Below are positions 1 through 8,482 of a DNA stretch of 64,000 bases, piece by piece (position 1 is the first letter of the stretch; the number at the start of each line of letters is the position of its first letter). The notes under the pieces are model-generated. The model did no database searches and was not told the DNA's origin. It worked only from the letters and a program-made list of their open reading frames with translations. Made by a program: the position numbers and the translations under genes. The stretch lies in contig QXEO01000546.1 in NCBI GenBank assembly GCA_007115705.1, forward strand, positions 9,709,007-9,773,006, read 5' to 3'. The DNA is from Dactylis glomerata. Its lineage: Eukaryota > Streptophyta > Magnoliopsida > Poales > Poaceae.

Positions 1-1453
1 CGATTGTACGGGTACACATTCTTCCTACATTTGTCCAGATATATACTTTCTGTCTGATCCAAACAGTGCGTGCATGCATTGTATCCCTTGTTTGACTGTC
101 CTGAAATGTTACTAAGAGCAGGCCAATCATTGATGGTTATGAAAAGCAACGCTCGAAGGTCAAATTCCTCTTGTTTATGCTCGTCCCACACACGTACACC
201 TGGTTCGGCCCACAGCTGTAAAAGTTCATCAACTAATGGCCTTAGGTACACATCAATGTCGTTGCCGGGTTGCTTTGGACCTTAGATAAGCACTGGCATC
301 ATAATAAGCTTCCGCTTCATGCACAACCAAGGAGGAAGGTTGTAGATACATAGAGTAACGGGCCAGGTGCTGTGACTGCAACTCTGCTCCCCAAAAGGAT
401 TCATGCCATCTGTACTCAGACCAAACCATAAGTTTCTTGCGTCACCTGCAAATCTCGGGAACTCTCTCTCGATTTTTCTCCACTGCCGACCATCAGCGGG
501 GTGCCTCAACTTATCATCTTTCATACGATCTTCCATGTGCCATCGCAACAACTTCGCATTATCTTTATTTCTGAACAGACATTTCAACCGTGGTATTATA
601 GGAGCATACCACATCACCTTGGCAGGAACCCTCTTCCTGGGTGGCTCGCCCTCAATATCACCAGGGTCATCTTTTCTGATCTTATACCGCAATGCAGTGC
701 ATACCGGACATTTATCCATATTCTCGTACTTCTCACCGCGGTAGAGGATGCAGTCATTAGGGCATGCATGTATCTTCTGCACGTCTAATCCTAGAGGGCA
801 GACAAGCTTCTTTGCTTCGTACGTGCTGGCGGGCAATTCGTTCTTTCTTGGAAGCATCTTCTTCATCAGTACCAGCAACTTTTCAAATGACGAGTCAGTC
901 ACACCGGTCTCTGCCTTCCACTTCAGCAATTCAGTGTGCTACCCAGCTTCTTCTGGCCATCTTCACAAGTTGGGTACAACAATTTGTTGTGGTCCTGTAA
1001 CATCTGCTCGAACTGCAACCTCTCCTTTTCTGTGTCGCAGCCTCGCCGTGCATCAGAAATGACCCGGCCAAGATCATCAGCGGGCTCATCTGGTTCCCGT
1101 TCTTCACCCTGATCTTCTTCTTCATTGTCTTCCATTGCGGTATCAGCATACTCAGGGAACATAGATCGGTAGTTGTCATCATCGTTCTCTTCTTCTTCAT
1201 CGCCGTCTTCCATCATAACCCCTCTTTCTCCGTCCTTGGTCCAAACATTATAGCCCGACATAAAACCGGACCGAAGCAGGTGGCTCTGAATGACTCTTGA
1301 GGAAGTGTAATCCTTCTTGTTCCGACATTCAACACATGGACAAAACATATAGCCACCACCATGCTTGTTCGCATCGGCGGCATCTCGAAAAGAATGCACG
1401 CCTTCTCTGTAAGCGGCTGTGCGTCGATCACCGTACATCCATGGATGGCTCAT
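1..1453 (-). pseudogene. CACTA TNP2-like transposase, broken, partial
   Basis: Starts at the Met encoded at 1453 (MSHPWMYGDRR). The N-terminal transposase-associated domain shows the CPCVECRNKK zinc-ligand motif and SHLLRSGF. An acidic Glu/Asp-rich linker follows, then the TNP2 domain with CPNDCILYRGE, CPVC and STDGMNPFG. The protein would bind element ends and catalyse excision and insertion in the nucleus. Two lesions are visible. A one-base frameshift near 925-932 splits the linker from the TNP2 domain, and an in-frame TAA at 282-284 replaces a glutamine codon (LIQGPKQPGND in relatives, LI*GPKQPGND here). The frame then stays open to base 1, where the gene leaves the window. The copy is therefore unlikely to be functional. 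Confidence 0.85.
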
Positions 1454-1751
1454 CTGCGTTATACGACAGTATATCAAATACAATCACGATCCTAAAAATT
1501 AGTACCGCACGGTCTAAACGAGGAAATATAGTTGCTAACCTTTTAGAATATGTAGAAATAAAGAGGAAGAGGTTTAAGTGTGGCTCGGACATCTCATATC
1601 GTAGTTGTGTTCGGTGAACTGAAGCGGCATCGCTCTAACACACATTTCAACAAACACCTCTAGTGCATCCAAGAAAAATAGAGAGCTAGCACACACCCAC
1701 ACTCTTCCATCCAAGAAAAATGCAAGGAAGAGGGGAGAGGGGGGTTGTGGC

Positions 1752-1764
1752 CAATATATATAGG
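1752..1764 (-). promoter_or_regulatory. Possible TATA box of the left CACTA transposase gene
   Basis: On the minus strand the sequence reads CTATATATATTGG, about 300 bp upstream of the transposase start codon and just inside the subterminal repeats. That is a plausible core promoter position. No transcript evidence can be seen. Confidence 0.35.
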
Positions 1765-1771
1765 CAGAGGA

Positions 1772-2012
1772 CTTTAGTCCCGGTTTGAGACACAAACCGG
1801 GACTAAAGGTGGCGCACATGCGGGCTGCACACCGCATAGCCCTTTAGTCCCGGTTTGTGTCTCAAACCGGGACTAAAAGCTCGTTACGGGCCGGGACCAA
1901 AGCCTCCTGGGCGGCTAGGCCATTTTGGGGCGACGTGGCCGGGCCTTTAGTCCCGGCCCAGATGGAGGCCGGGACTAAAGGGTCCAGGCCAAAGGCCCGT
2001 TTTCCACTAGTG
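1772..2012. repeat. CACTA terminal and subterminal repeats
   Basis: Several direct and inverted copies of TTTAGTCCCGG / CCGGGACTAAA lie here, including two perfect-looking inverted pairs at 1773-1806 and 1842-1877. Such arrays are transposase-binding sites in CACTA elements. As transcripts they would fold into hairpins. Confidence 0.75.
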
Positions 2013-2252
2013 CGTCGCGGATGGGCGGCCGCCCGAGCTGGCGAGGAAGCGAGAGTGCTGCCCCCAGGGGCGACCGGACTGGAGAAAGACACCGGAGAGG
2101 TGAGGGGAGTGCGACTCCTAGTAGCGAGCGCGGAATCCGGGGCTTAGGACGATCTGGTTGTATCGGCGGGCGGCGGCGCGGACGCGGTGGAGGTACTTGG
2201 CCGGAAGGCAGCGGAGGATCTCCTCCACTACGACGTCGCAAAAGCGATCCAT
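2013..2252 (-). pseudogene. F-box gene fragment truncated by the CACTA insertion
   Basis: On the minus strand an ATG at 2252 opens MDRFCDVVVEEILRCLP, followed by AKYLHRVRAAARRYNQIV and LSPGFRARY. This is the usual F-box layout (EEIL..LPAK.L.R.RA). The frame meets TAG at 2118-2120 where relatives carry Trp (RYWES or similar). It then continues open as ESHSPHLSGVFLQSGR up to base 2013, where the CACTA element starts. F-box proteins are SCF ubiquitin-ligase substrate adaptors, but this copy retains only the N-terminal part. It may be a captured fragment carried by the Helitron-like element ending at 3126. Confidence 0.72.
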
Positions 2253-3090
2253 CGTGTTGTCTCGTGCTGACGGATTGAGAAGGAAAAAATAGCTATGAAT
2301 TGGGGAGGGCAGTATATACGAATCTATTCGCGTGAGAACTCTCCTGGGTTCTTGCGGCGGTCTTACAGGAAGAAAGGGTGCGGCTCGGCGGCTGCGAGGA
2401 AGACAAGGTTTTTATTTTAGCGGACGGATCACATGTCGATTTCTTCCTACAAAGGTGAACAGTGCATGGAAGAGAGCAAATGGTCCGGCCCAAGAGTTCC
2501 CGACGTGCTATTCGTCTGATATCTACCTATATAATGGCAAACTCTTTCAGCCATCGATAGAAGTGTCCACGTCACAGGTCACTGTTATGATGAACAGTAC
2601 CTGCAAATAGTGAATCGCTAAAGTTTGCATGAACAGTACCGCGGGATGAACAGTACCGCTCGATTCCTCAGTATTTCTGTCCTTTTTTGTGTGCGGCTGG
2701 TCTCAGAGAGCTCGATGCCGGATTGCCGGCGTTCTATTTCCTTCTATTTTGTTTCCACTGATCGGTTCTTACTGATGTTTCTTCAATTTGGTTGATTGCA
2801 TTTTCATCTTTCCGTGCTCCACCACACCATTGTTTTACCTGTTGTTTTTCTTCTCTCCAGTATGAGGGCACGCCGTGCCATAGGCCGGCGGCGAGGTCGG
2901 CCCCTTACGTCGCTTCCTCCGGCCAAGGTAGGTACGCAGAGGCTCAAAAAAGAACACTCCAAATAAGTAAATACTTCAACCCATGTAATTCACTCCCCCG
3001 GTAATTTTGGCTATAACTATCTGATAGTATTTTTCAACAGGGCGTCAACAAAAACAATCTAAATAAATAATAAACTACTAAAAATAACAC
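2253..3090. other. Gene-poor stretch, possibly body of a Helitron-like element
   Basis: No convincing coding region. There are repeated GAACAGTACC motifs at about 2590-2660 and a palindromic GGCACGCCGTGCC near 2869-2881 that resembles the terminal hairpin at 3095-3107. It could be the interior of the Helitron-like element, but no 5' end (TC after A) was identified. Confidence 0.3.
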
Positions 3091-3126
3091 CACGGGCACG
3101 GCGTGCCGCCGCGGCAAATTTCCTAG
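3091..3126 (+). mobile_element. Helitron-like 3' terminus
   Basis: A short GC hairpin (GGCAC-GGC-GTGCC, 3095-3107) is followed about 15 bases later by CTAG and then T. This matches the Helitron 3' signature (hairpin, CTRR, insertion before T). The 5' end was not found, so element length and cargo are unknown. Confidence 0.5.
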
Positions 3127-3236
3127 TAGGTTTTTTATAACACTTCCCATCACGTACCTCTGAGGCATTTATAATGGTGAGTTGGTCCTTGGAAAGTTCA
3201 TAAAATCTCTCATGATGGTATTGATACACCTACCAC

Positions 3237-3796
3237 GAGTGCGGATAAATTTAGCTCAGGCTACACAAGTACACATAGCTTGTTTTGTCTAAATTCAAAA
3301 CCAACAGTTTGAAGTTTTCAAAAAAATTTGAAACAAAATTATGGACAAATACAAAGATTTATTCTACTGGTGTGTAAGAAATCAGGGTTTATTTGGTTCC
3401 TAACCACAATGTGAAATAACATGTAGTTTGATATGTGCAAAATTGTTAAAATTATAAATCTAAAGTAGTGAACAATGCAACTTTTTAAATCTTCAAAAAT
3501 TGTCAGATTTTGTCATTTTTATGTAGAAAGAATACTAAGTATTTTGAGTTGAGATTTTGTAGACTTGTAGATACACCATTGACTATACCTAGAAATTCTT
3601 TTACTCTCTCCGGCCTATATTACTCTTCGCTAGTATGGATCTATCTAGCACTAAAATGTGTCTAGATACATCCATATTAGCGAAAAGTAATATGGGTCGA
3701 AGGGAGTAGAAATTTTTGAGACTTCAAACTGTTGTTTTCAAATTTTAAAAATTACCCGAGCTACATATTGCTCGGGCTAAATTTTGAGTTTCCGCA
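3237..3796. mobile_element. Foldback MITE, 560 bp, MULE- or hAT-like
   Basis: The arms at about 3237-3330 and 3709-3796 are imperfect inverted repeats: GCGGATAAATTTAGCTCAGG on the left pairs with TTTAGCCCGAGC near TTTCCGC on the right. Identical CCTACCAC flanks lie at 3229-3236 and 3797-3804, and the match can be extended to 10 bp. An 8-10 bp duplication fits hAT (8) or Mutator (9). No coding capacity. A Stowaway MITE sits inside it. Confidence 0.7.
3604..3706. mobile_element. Stowaway (Tc1/Mariner) MITE, 103 bp
   Basis: The ends CTCTCTCCGGCCTATATTAC and GTAATATGGGTCGAAGGGAG are inverted repeats of the Stowaway type (consensus CTCCCTCCGT), flanked by TA at 3602-3603 and 3707-3708. It is nested inside the larger MITE. 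Confidence 0.85.
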
Positions 3797-3804
3797 CCTA
3801 CCAC

Positions 3805-4534
3805 ATGTTATAAAAACACACTTGTAAAATTTGTGCAAGAAATGCATACTGTGTGAAAGAGTTCTTGCAGAGAAGTACATAAAAGAGCTTAGGTCTGTAC
3901 ATTTGTATACCTTCCATGTAATCGCAAAGAAACGGTCACACCTTTATTTGTTTTCCTAAGAGTTGAATTGACTTCATTCATTTGGGTGTGGATGATGAGT
4001 GGATCTCATATCGTATTATTTCTGATTCCGGTTTTAATGGGTGCCATTTGGAATTGAATATGAACAACATAGGAACAGTCAGGCCGGTGCACGATAACAG
4101 AACCAACGAACTAGACACAAGAACTAAACCAAGAACATCAAAGCAAAAAATCACGGACAAAAATAGGAAGCGAATATGTCCCGATAGTGATGCAACAATT
4201 TTGCAAAAGAGGGAAGATGTGGCGTAGCGGAGAGGAAAGATTCATGGCTTTTTGTGATAAAAAATGAAACATGTCATGTGGAAAAGAGGGGTCAAACTTG
4301 ATGGAGAAATATACCTTGTCTCATCGGAGATGGCCTAAACGGCTAAGAGCAACTCTAGCAAGACCCACATCACTCACCTTGCAAATTCGTGTACAAAAGA
4401 GCCTACAAACGTGTTTTACGGATTGAAAATGCGCCATGGAGAATAGACCCGTAAACGGGACGACATAACATCATATTGTTTTGACCCACAATTGCAAACT
4501 GTAAACCGGTCACGGCATCGAGAGACACACACTT
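3805..4534. other. Gene-free flank with a possible TIR start
   Basis: No supported coding region. Near 4346, AGAGCAACTCTAGC resembles the GAGCA(A/T)CTC(C/T)AGC termini of grass PIF/Harbinger-like elements. The gene fragment just to the right would fit as cargo, but no matching right terminus was found. Confidence 0.3.
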
Positions 4535-4906
4535 TCATGCCTTGATCAAAGCTTCGTCTTTAATCTTGGAGTAGTTTGTCGTTCTTCTACATGGCGTCGT
4601 CTTGTTCACGACCTCTTCGAACACTCCCGCATCTACCTCCTCCAACCCTTCCTCGTCGTCGCCCTGGCCCTCCATTTTGTCATCTATATCAGTCGTGTCG
4701 TTCTCGCAGTGACCAAGGGGCTCTTGCTCGAAATCGATGGACGCATCGTTGAGCATGCTCACGAATGAGACTAGATCGCCGTTACGATGTGCAAAAATTA
4801 CAATCAACTCAACTTCACCGCAAATTAAAATGAGAAAAGAGGAAAATCCATACCTTGCGAGGCTATCAACAAACACTTGGTTGGCCGGCTTCACATTTGA
4901 GGACAT
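4535..4906 (-). pseudogene. Myb/SANT-like (PIF ORF1 or NAM-associated type) gene fragment
   Basis: The minus-strand frame starts MSSNVKPANQVFVDSLAR. A GT donor directly after SLAR (GCAAG|GTATGG) suggests a first intron, with coding resuming near MLNDASIDFEQE. An acidic stretch (EGQGDDEEGLEEVDAG) leads to RRTTNYSKIKDEALIKA. This matches the start of the Myb/SANT-like helix found in plant PIF ORF1 proteins and in proteins with NAM-associated domains (usually NYS/NFS..ED..LI.AW). At the expected Trp there is TGA, and the frame stays recognisable afterwards (KCVSLDAVTG). It is a dead fragment; whether it was captured by a transposon is unresolved. Confidence 0.55.
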
Positions 4907-4929
4907 TGTAGAGACTAACCCTCGTTAGG

Positions 4930-5283
4930 CGGGGTCAACGGCGTGCCGACTGCCGGAGTGGGGATGGCAGCACCTATGAGGACGACGTGTGTGCCCTGCC
5001 GCTTCCATTAGACGCCAGCGGTGGTGGACGCAGGCACACGAACGACCGCGAGCTAGGCTGCAGCTCTAAATCCGGTTGCAGTGGGCGGGGACAACTCGGC
5101 CGGCTCGGACTACACAGCGACTACCGACGGGTTCGGCGTGGCCATGCCTACGCTAGGAGGGGCAAGCGAGGGCGAAGTGGGCGGGGAGGAGGAGATCAGC
5201 GGCGGCGGTGTGAAAGCGGGGGAAAAGGGCGCTAGTTTTCCCCCGTGCCAACGCCTCGCATGAATGGGTGTCTAGCTCATTTT
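4930..5283. other. GC-rich non-coding stretch before the outer LTR
   Basis: Guanine-rich sequence with short open frames on both strands but no recognisable protein. It would have joined 52296 onward directly before the outer retrotransposon inserted, making it ancestral distal upstream sequence of the NPL4-like gene. Confidence 0.4.
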
Positions 5284-6040
5284 TGTTGGCACGCAAAACT
5301 GCCGCGCAACACCAGGATAATTGTCGTGCTTTCGTGACGACGAACGGATGCTTTCCAAGCAAAGCAACAAAGATCCCCTCGCTTTCGTGGAGGAGAGACG
5401 ACCGCTTTTCAGGACAAAACGGCAAAGATCCGACCAAACCCTAGGGTTGCTAGGGCATAGCAGGAGAAACGATAAAGAACGAAAGGTAAATAAAAGAAAA
5501 TAATGATAGATTGATTGATCGATTGTCTGGGGTCTTTTCCAATCGGCCATCGCCTTATATGTAGGCACGCTGGACTTGGCGTGTACGACCAGAACACATC
5601 AAACCTAAACCGAATATGCTTTGGCCCTTGATTTGGTCATGTATACAAATCTAGCTACCAAATCTGCTAGCAATTTGTACCATCACGTTGCAGTACGAGC
5701 TGTCACGTATAAATACACTTTGGCCCACAGAGAGAACAATAAAATATCCGGCAACGTTGCTAATCAAACCGATAATGAAGATTTCATATGCCTTGTGCAC
5801 CACCAGCATATGTCATTCTCTCTGTCGCACTTCTCCTTGCTTGAAGCTTTGTCAACTAATTCGGCTTGGCATCTGAATTTTGCTAGGACCTCTCCTAGGA
5901 AGCATCGTTGTAGCTCAATCTCTGAATTTCGCCAGGATTTGTCCTAGGTCCATGCAAAAATCTGGTATATTTCATCAAGTATTTTGCTCAAACACCAATT
6001 AAATAAATTTGGCCGAACTAGCCAAATTACACCATCAACA
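5284..6040 (-). repeat. 3' LTR of the outer retrotransposon
   Basis: 757 bp, TG...CA bounded, near-identical to 51534-52290. It lies left because the element is on the minus strand. The polypurine tract is adjacent at 6041-6056. Confidence 0.9.
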
Positions 6041-6056
6041 CATGCCCCCCTGTTTT
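6041..6056 (-). other. Polypurine tract of the outer retrotransposon
   Basis: The minus strand reads AAAACAGGGGGGCATG directly before the LTR, the expected priming site for plus-strand DNA synthesis. Confidence 0.7.
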
Positions 6057-6513
6057 TGGTACAATCGCATTTACCAAAAACATTATAGCAATACCTTCTG
6101 ACGATGATGATCACTTCACCGGCCAAATAAGTTGCTTAGGGCGATGTCAAACATCAGCCAAATTTCTGTTCAAAGAGACTATAACAATACCTTAGGACGA
6201 TATTGATCATTTCACCGGCCACATAATTGCTTAAGGCGATGTCTGAAGAAACACCTCCAACAAATATTCTGTTATGCTAAGGGCGATGTTCAAAGACACA
6301 TCGGCCAATTTTCCTTACAGCGATATGAATAATATATCGGCTAACTTTTCTTAGGGTGATATTTCAAATAATATATTGGCCATAGTATCATCAAACTTCT
6401 TGCCACATGCTAGGATAATACTTCTTTAAATATTTTCTATTTTGAACTTTGGACAACTTCTCTCCCTGCAAAGATTGTATCAAACATGGATTTTGAGGAA
6501 CGATCTCTACAAA
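6057..6513 (-). repeat. Untranslated 3' region of the outer element with ~100-bp degenerate repeats
   Basis: Repeated blocks resembling CTTCACCGGCCA..TAA.TTGCTTA.GGCGATGT recur near 6113-6150 and 6212-6243, with shorter GGGCGATGTTC and GGCGATAT variants to about 6360. No coding region. It ends at the Tat insertion. Confidence 0.5.
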
Positions 6514-7449
6514 TGTCGTCGTGGTGAAACAACATATGCCATAGGATAGCTTAAATGGGGGCCGAACTAGATGCTGGAGGATTCGGGAGAGGGGAACGAG
6601 CTAAAAAGCACGACAGAAAGAGACACTGATCTACCTAGGTTCGGGGCTCTCGTAAGGAGATAACACCCCTACTCCTGCTCTACTGATTGTATATTTGGGT
6701 CGATGTAGTACACAACAATGGTTCTTCCAAGCTCTCTGCTAGAGAAGGAAGATGAACTGGTAAGTGTAGGAACACAGAGTGACCAACCAACCTTCAACCC
6801 TTTGCTAGAACTCCCTGTGCCACCTTATATAGTGGTGGCCAGGGTTACAACGGTCATAGAAGACCAGGAGACACCAACTACACTCCAAACAGGACTTGCT
6901 GTCGAGGGCAGACGCCCACGACTTTCTCCCTGATTGCTCTCGATGGGACTCCCCTTGCTGTACCTTGTACTTCTAGGACTGTGGCCTTACCTCTGTGCGG
7001 TAAGCTCGTACTTGTGCACAGTGAGGGTAGGTAACCTCCACTGTGCACCCTGCCATCTTACTCTGCTACCATGCTTGGATGTTTTCTTCCTTGATTGTAG
7101 GGATGTGACACCTTGGTTGACTTAAGTATCCCGGATATGACCGTTGGCCATACCCAGGACTTATATGCCGGACCAACGACCTACGAGGGTCGGGTAATCC
7201 GGCCTCCCCTGCTCCTGCACAACACACCAAATGGTTAGGCCGGCATATCTAAGTATATGCCGGCACACATTTATAAGTATTCCGGCTATACCGGCATATC
7301 CAAGTATCAGCCGGGATACACACATATGCCGGCCTGGCCGATGCTCTTATATTCCGGCCAGGCCCTTCCTTGATAACCCGGCATAAAGTCAATCATAGAC
7401 CTTGTGTCTTTCTAGTCTCTTGACCCTACCGGGGGTTATCCCCCCGACA
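6514..7449 (-). repeat. 3' LTR of the Tat element
   Basis: 936 bp with TG...CA ends. It differs from 36825-37760 at about seven positions, most of them transitions, so it is a true partner LTR, whereas 20567-21469 shares the SNPs of the right LTR. Confidence 0.9.
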
Positions 7450-7463
7450 CTAGTCCCCGAAGC
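7450..7463 (-). other. Putative polypurine tract of the Tat element
   Basis: The minus strand reads GCTTCGGGGACTAG immediately before the LTR. It is only moderately purine-rich, so the call rests on position. Confidence 0.45.
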
Positions 7464-7905
7464 TGCCGAGGTTCCCCAGTCATAACTGTGGAGCCTTGAC
7501 AGGTTCAACATGCCTTTCTTCATTATGCCCCGGCGATCAGATTTATATGCCGGCACATCTGCACATATCCCGGCCTCTGTTCCTGTTCCAAAACTTATTC
7601 CGGCCGGTCCCGAGGGTATTCCGGACGGAACATATACATCGGGCAATTAATCCGACATATAGACGAGTCTTCCTCGAGAAGCCATGCCTGACAGCTTTGC
7701 ATCGAAACTTGTAACTGCCCTGCCACCTCGAACGGTCACCCACGATGTGACGGTTCATAGTGCAGTTACTCCTCGCCATCATTGCGTCATGGCACGGTTA
7801 CCGGAACCGCCGCCCCACTCCGTGCCGCCACGTGGCGACTCTCTGCAGGAACGGTCGGGGGAGTGGAACACTCCCACGATCCCCACGACCCTGACCTGGC
7901 AGACA
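7464..7905 (+). promoter_or_regulatory. Promoter region of the antisense accessory gene
   Basis: No coding sequence here. It lies between the 3' LTR and a TATA box and is rich in CCGGCA/TCCGACAT motifs that also occur in the LTR. It is the only upstream region available to the plus-strand gene apart from the LTR itself. Confidence 0.45.
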
Positions 7906-7913
7906 TATAAATA
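7906..7913 (+). promoter_or_regulatory. TATA box of the antisense accessory gene
   Basis: TATAAATA followed by AGGGCGGCGG. A start of transcription near 7940 would give a leader of about 540 bases, possibly with an intron: a GTGAGA donor lies at about 8176 and CAG/TAG acceptors before 8433. Confidence 0.6.
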
Positions 7914-8482
7914 GGGCGGCGGGGGTAGACTTATCTTTTTACCCCCACCATCGTCTTCCTCGCCTGCTCCTTTGCCTCCTGCGCTCCACCGCCGGTCCGA
8001 AGAACAGCATCTCCGCCGCAGCCGTCCTGCTCCCCGCCGACGCCGACGCTCGACGGCGCCCGGCATCTCCGTCGACGACGCCGCCGCTGCCGCACCGTTC
8101 CTCCGCGACATTGCAGGGAGATTGAAACTCTTCCTGCACGCTCGCCGCCGCTCCATCGTCGCCGGCCAAGCTCCGGTGAGACCTCCCTCTGTTCTTCCTC
8201 CTTCACGCTTCTTCATAGCTTCTCATTGGTAGCCATATCCGCACAGATCTAGTGCAGTTCCTCTCTGGATTCGACTAGCATTGCTAACAGCACTCACAGG
8301 TGTTCTTCCTTAGAATTTTTACCCTTATTTGTTTCCTGTTTTAACTGGCTTGGTAGATCTTTGATTTCTGCTAACCTTGGGGAGAGTGGTATGCCGGAGA
8401 GACTAACCTCCCTCTTTTCTCCGGCCTTGATAGGAATAACATCACGGGACTCCGGCTCTCACGCCTTGTCCCGGCCACTAAG

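Larger units (their letters stand above)
1..2012 (-). mobile_element. CACTA (En/Spm) transposon, 5' portion, truncated by window edge
   Basis: The right terminus reads, on the minus strand, CACTAGTGGAAAACGGGCC, a typical grass CACTA end. Next to it are inverted copies of the subterminal motif TTTAGTCCCGG at about 1772-1980. Transposase coding lies further left on the minus strand, so 2012 is the 5' end of the element and the 3' end is outside the window. The CACTA interrupts an F-box reading frame at 2012/2013. The 3-bp target duplication would be CGT (2013-2015) but cannot be confirmed without the other end. Confidence 0.88.

Noticed and set aside
1857..2147. 96-residue plus-strand frame over the CACTA end
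   Set aside because: It spans the TIR and subterminal hairpins and runs into the antisense of the F-box fragment.
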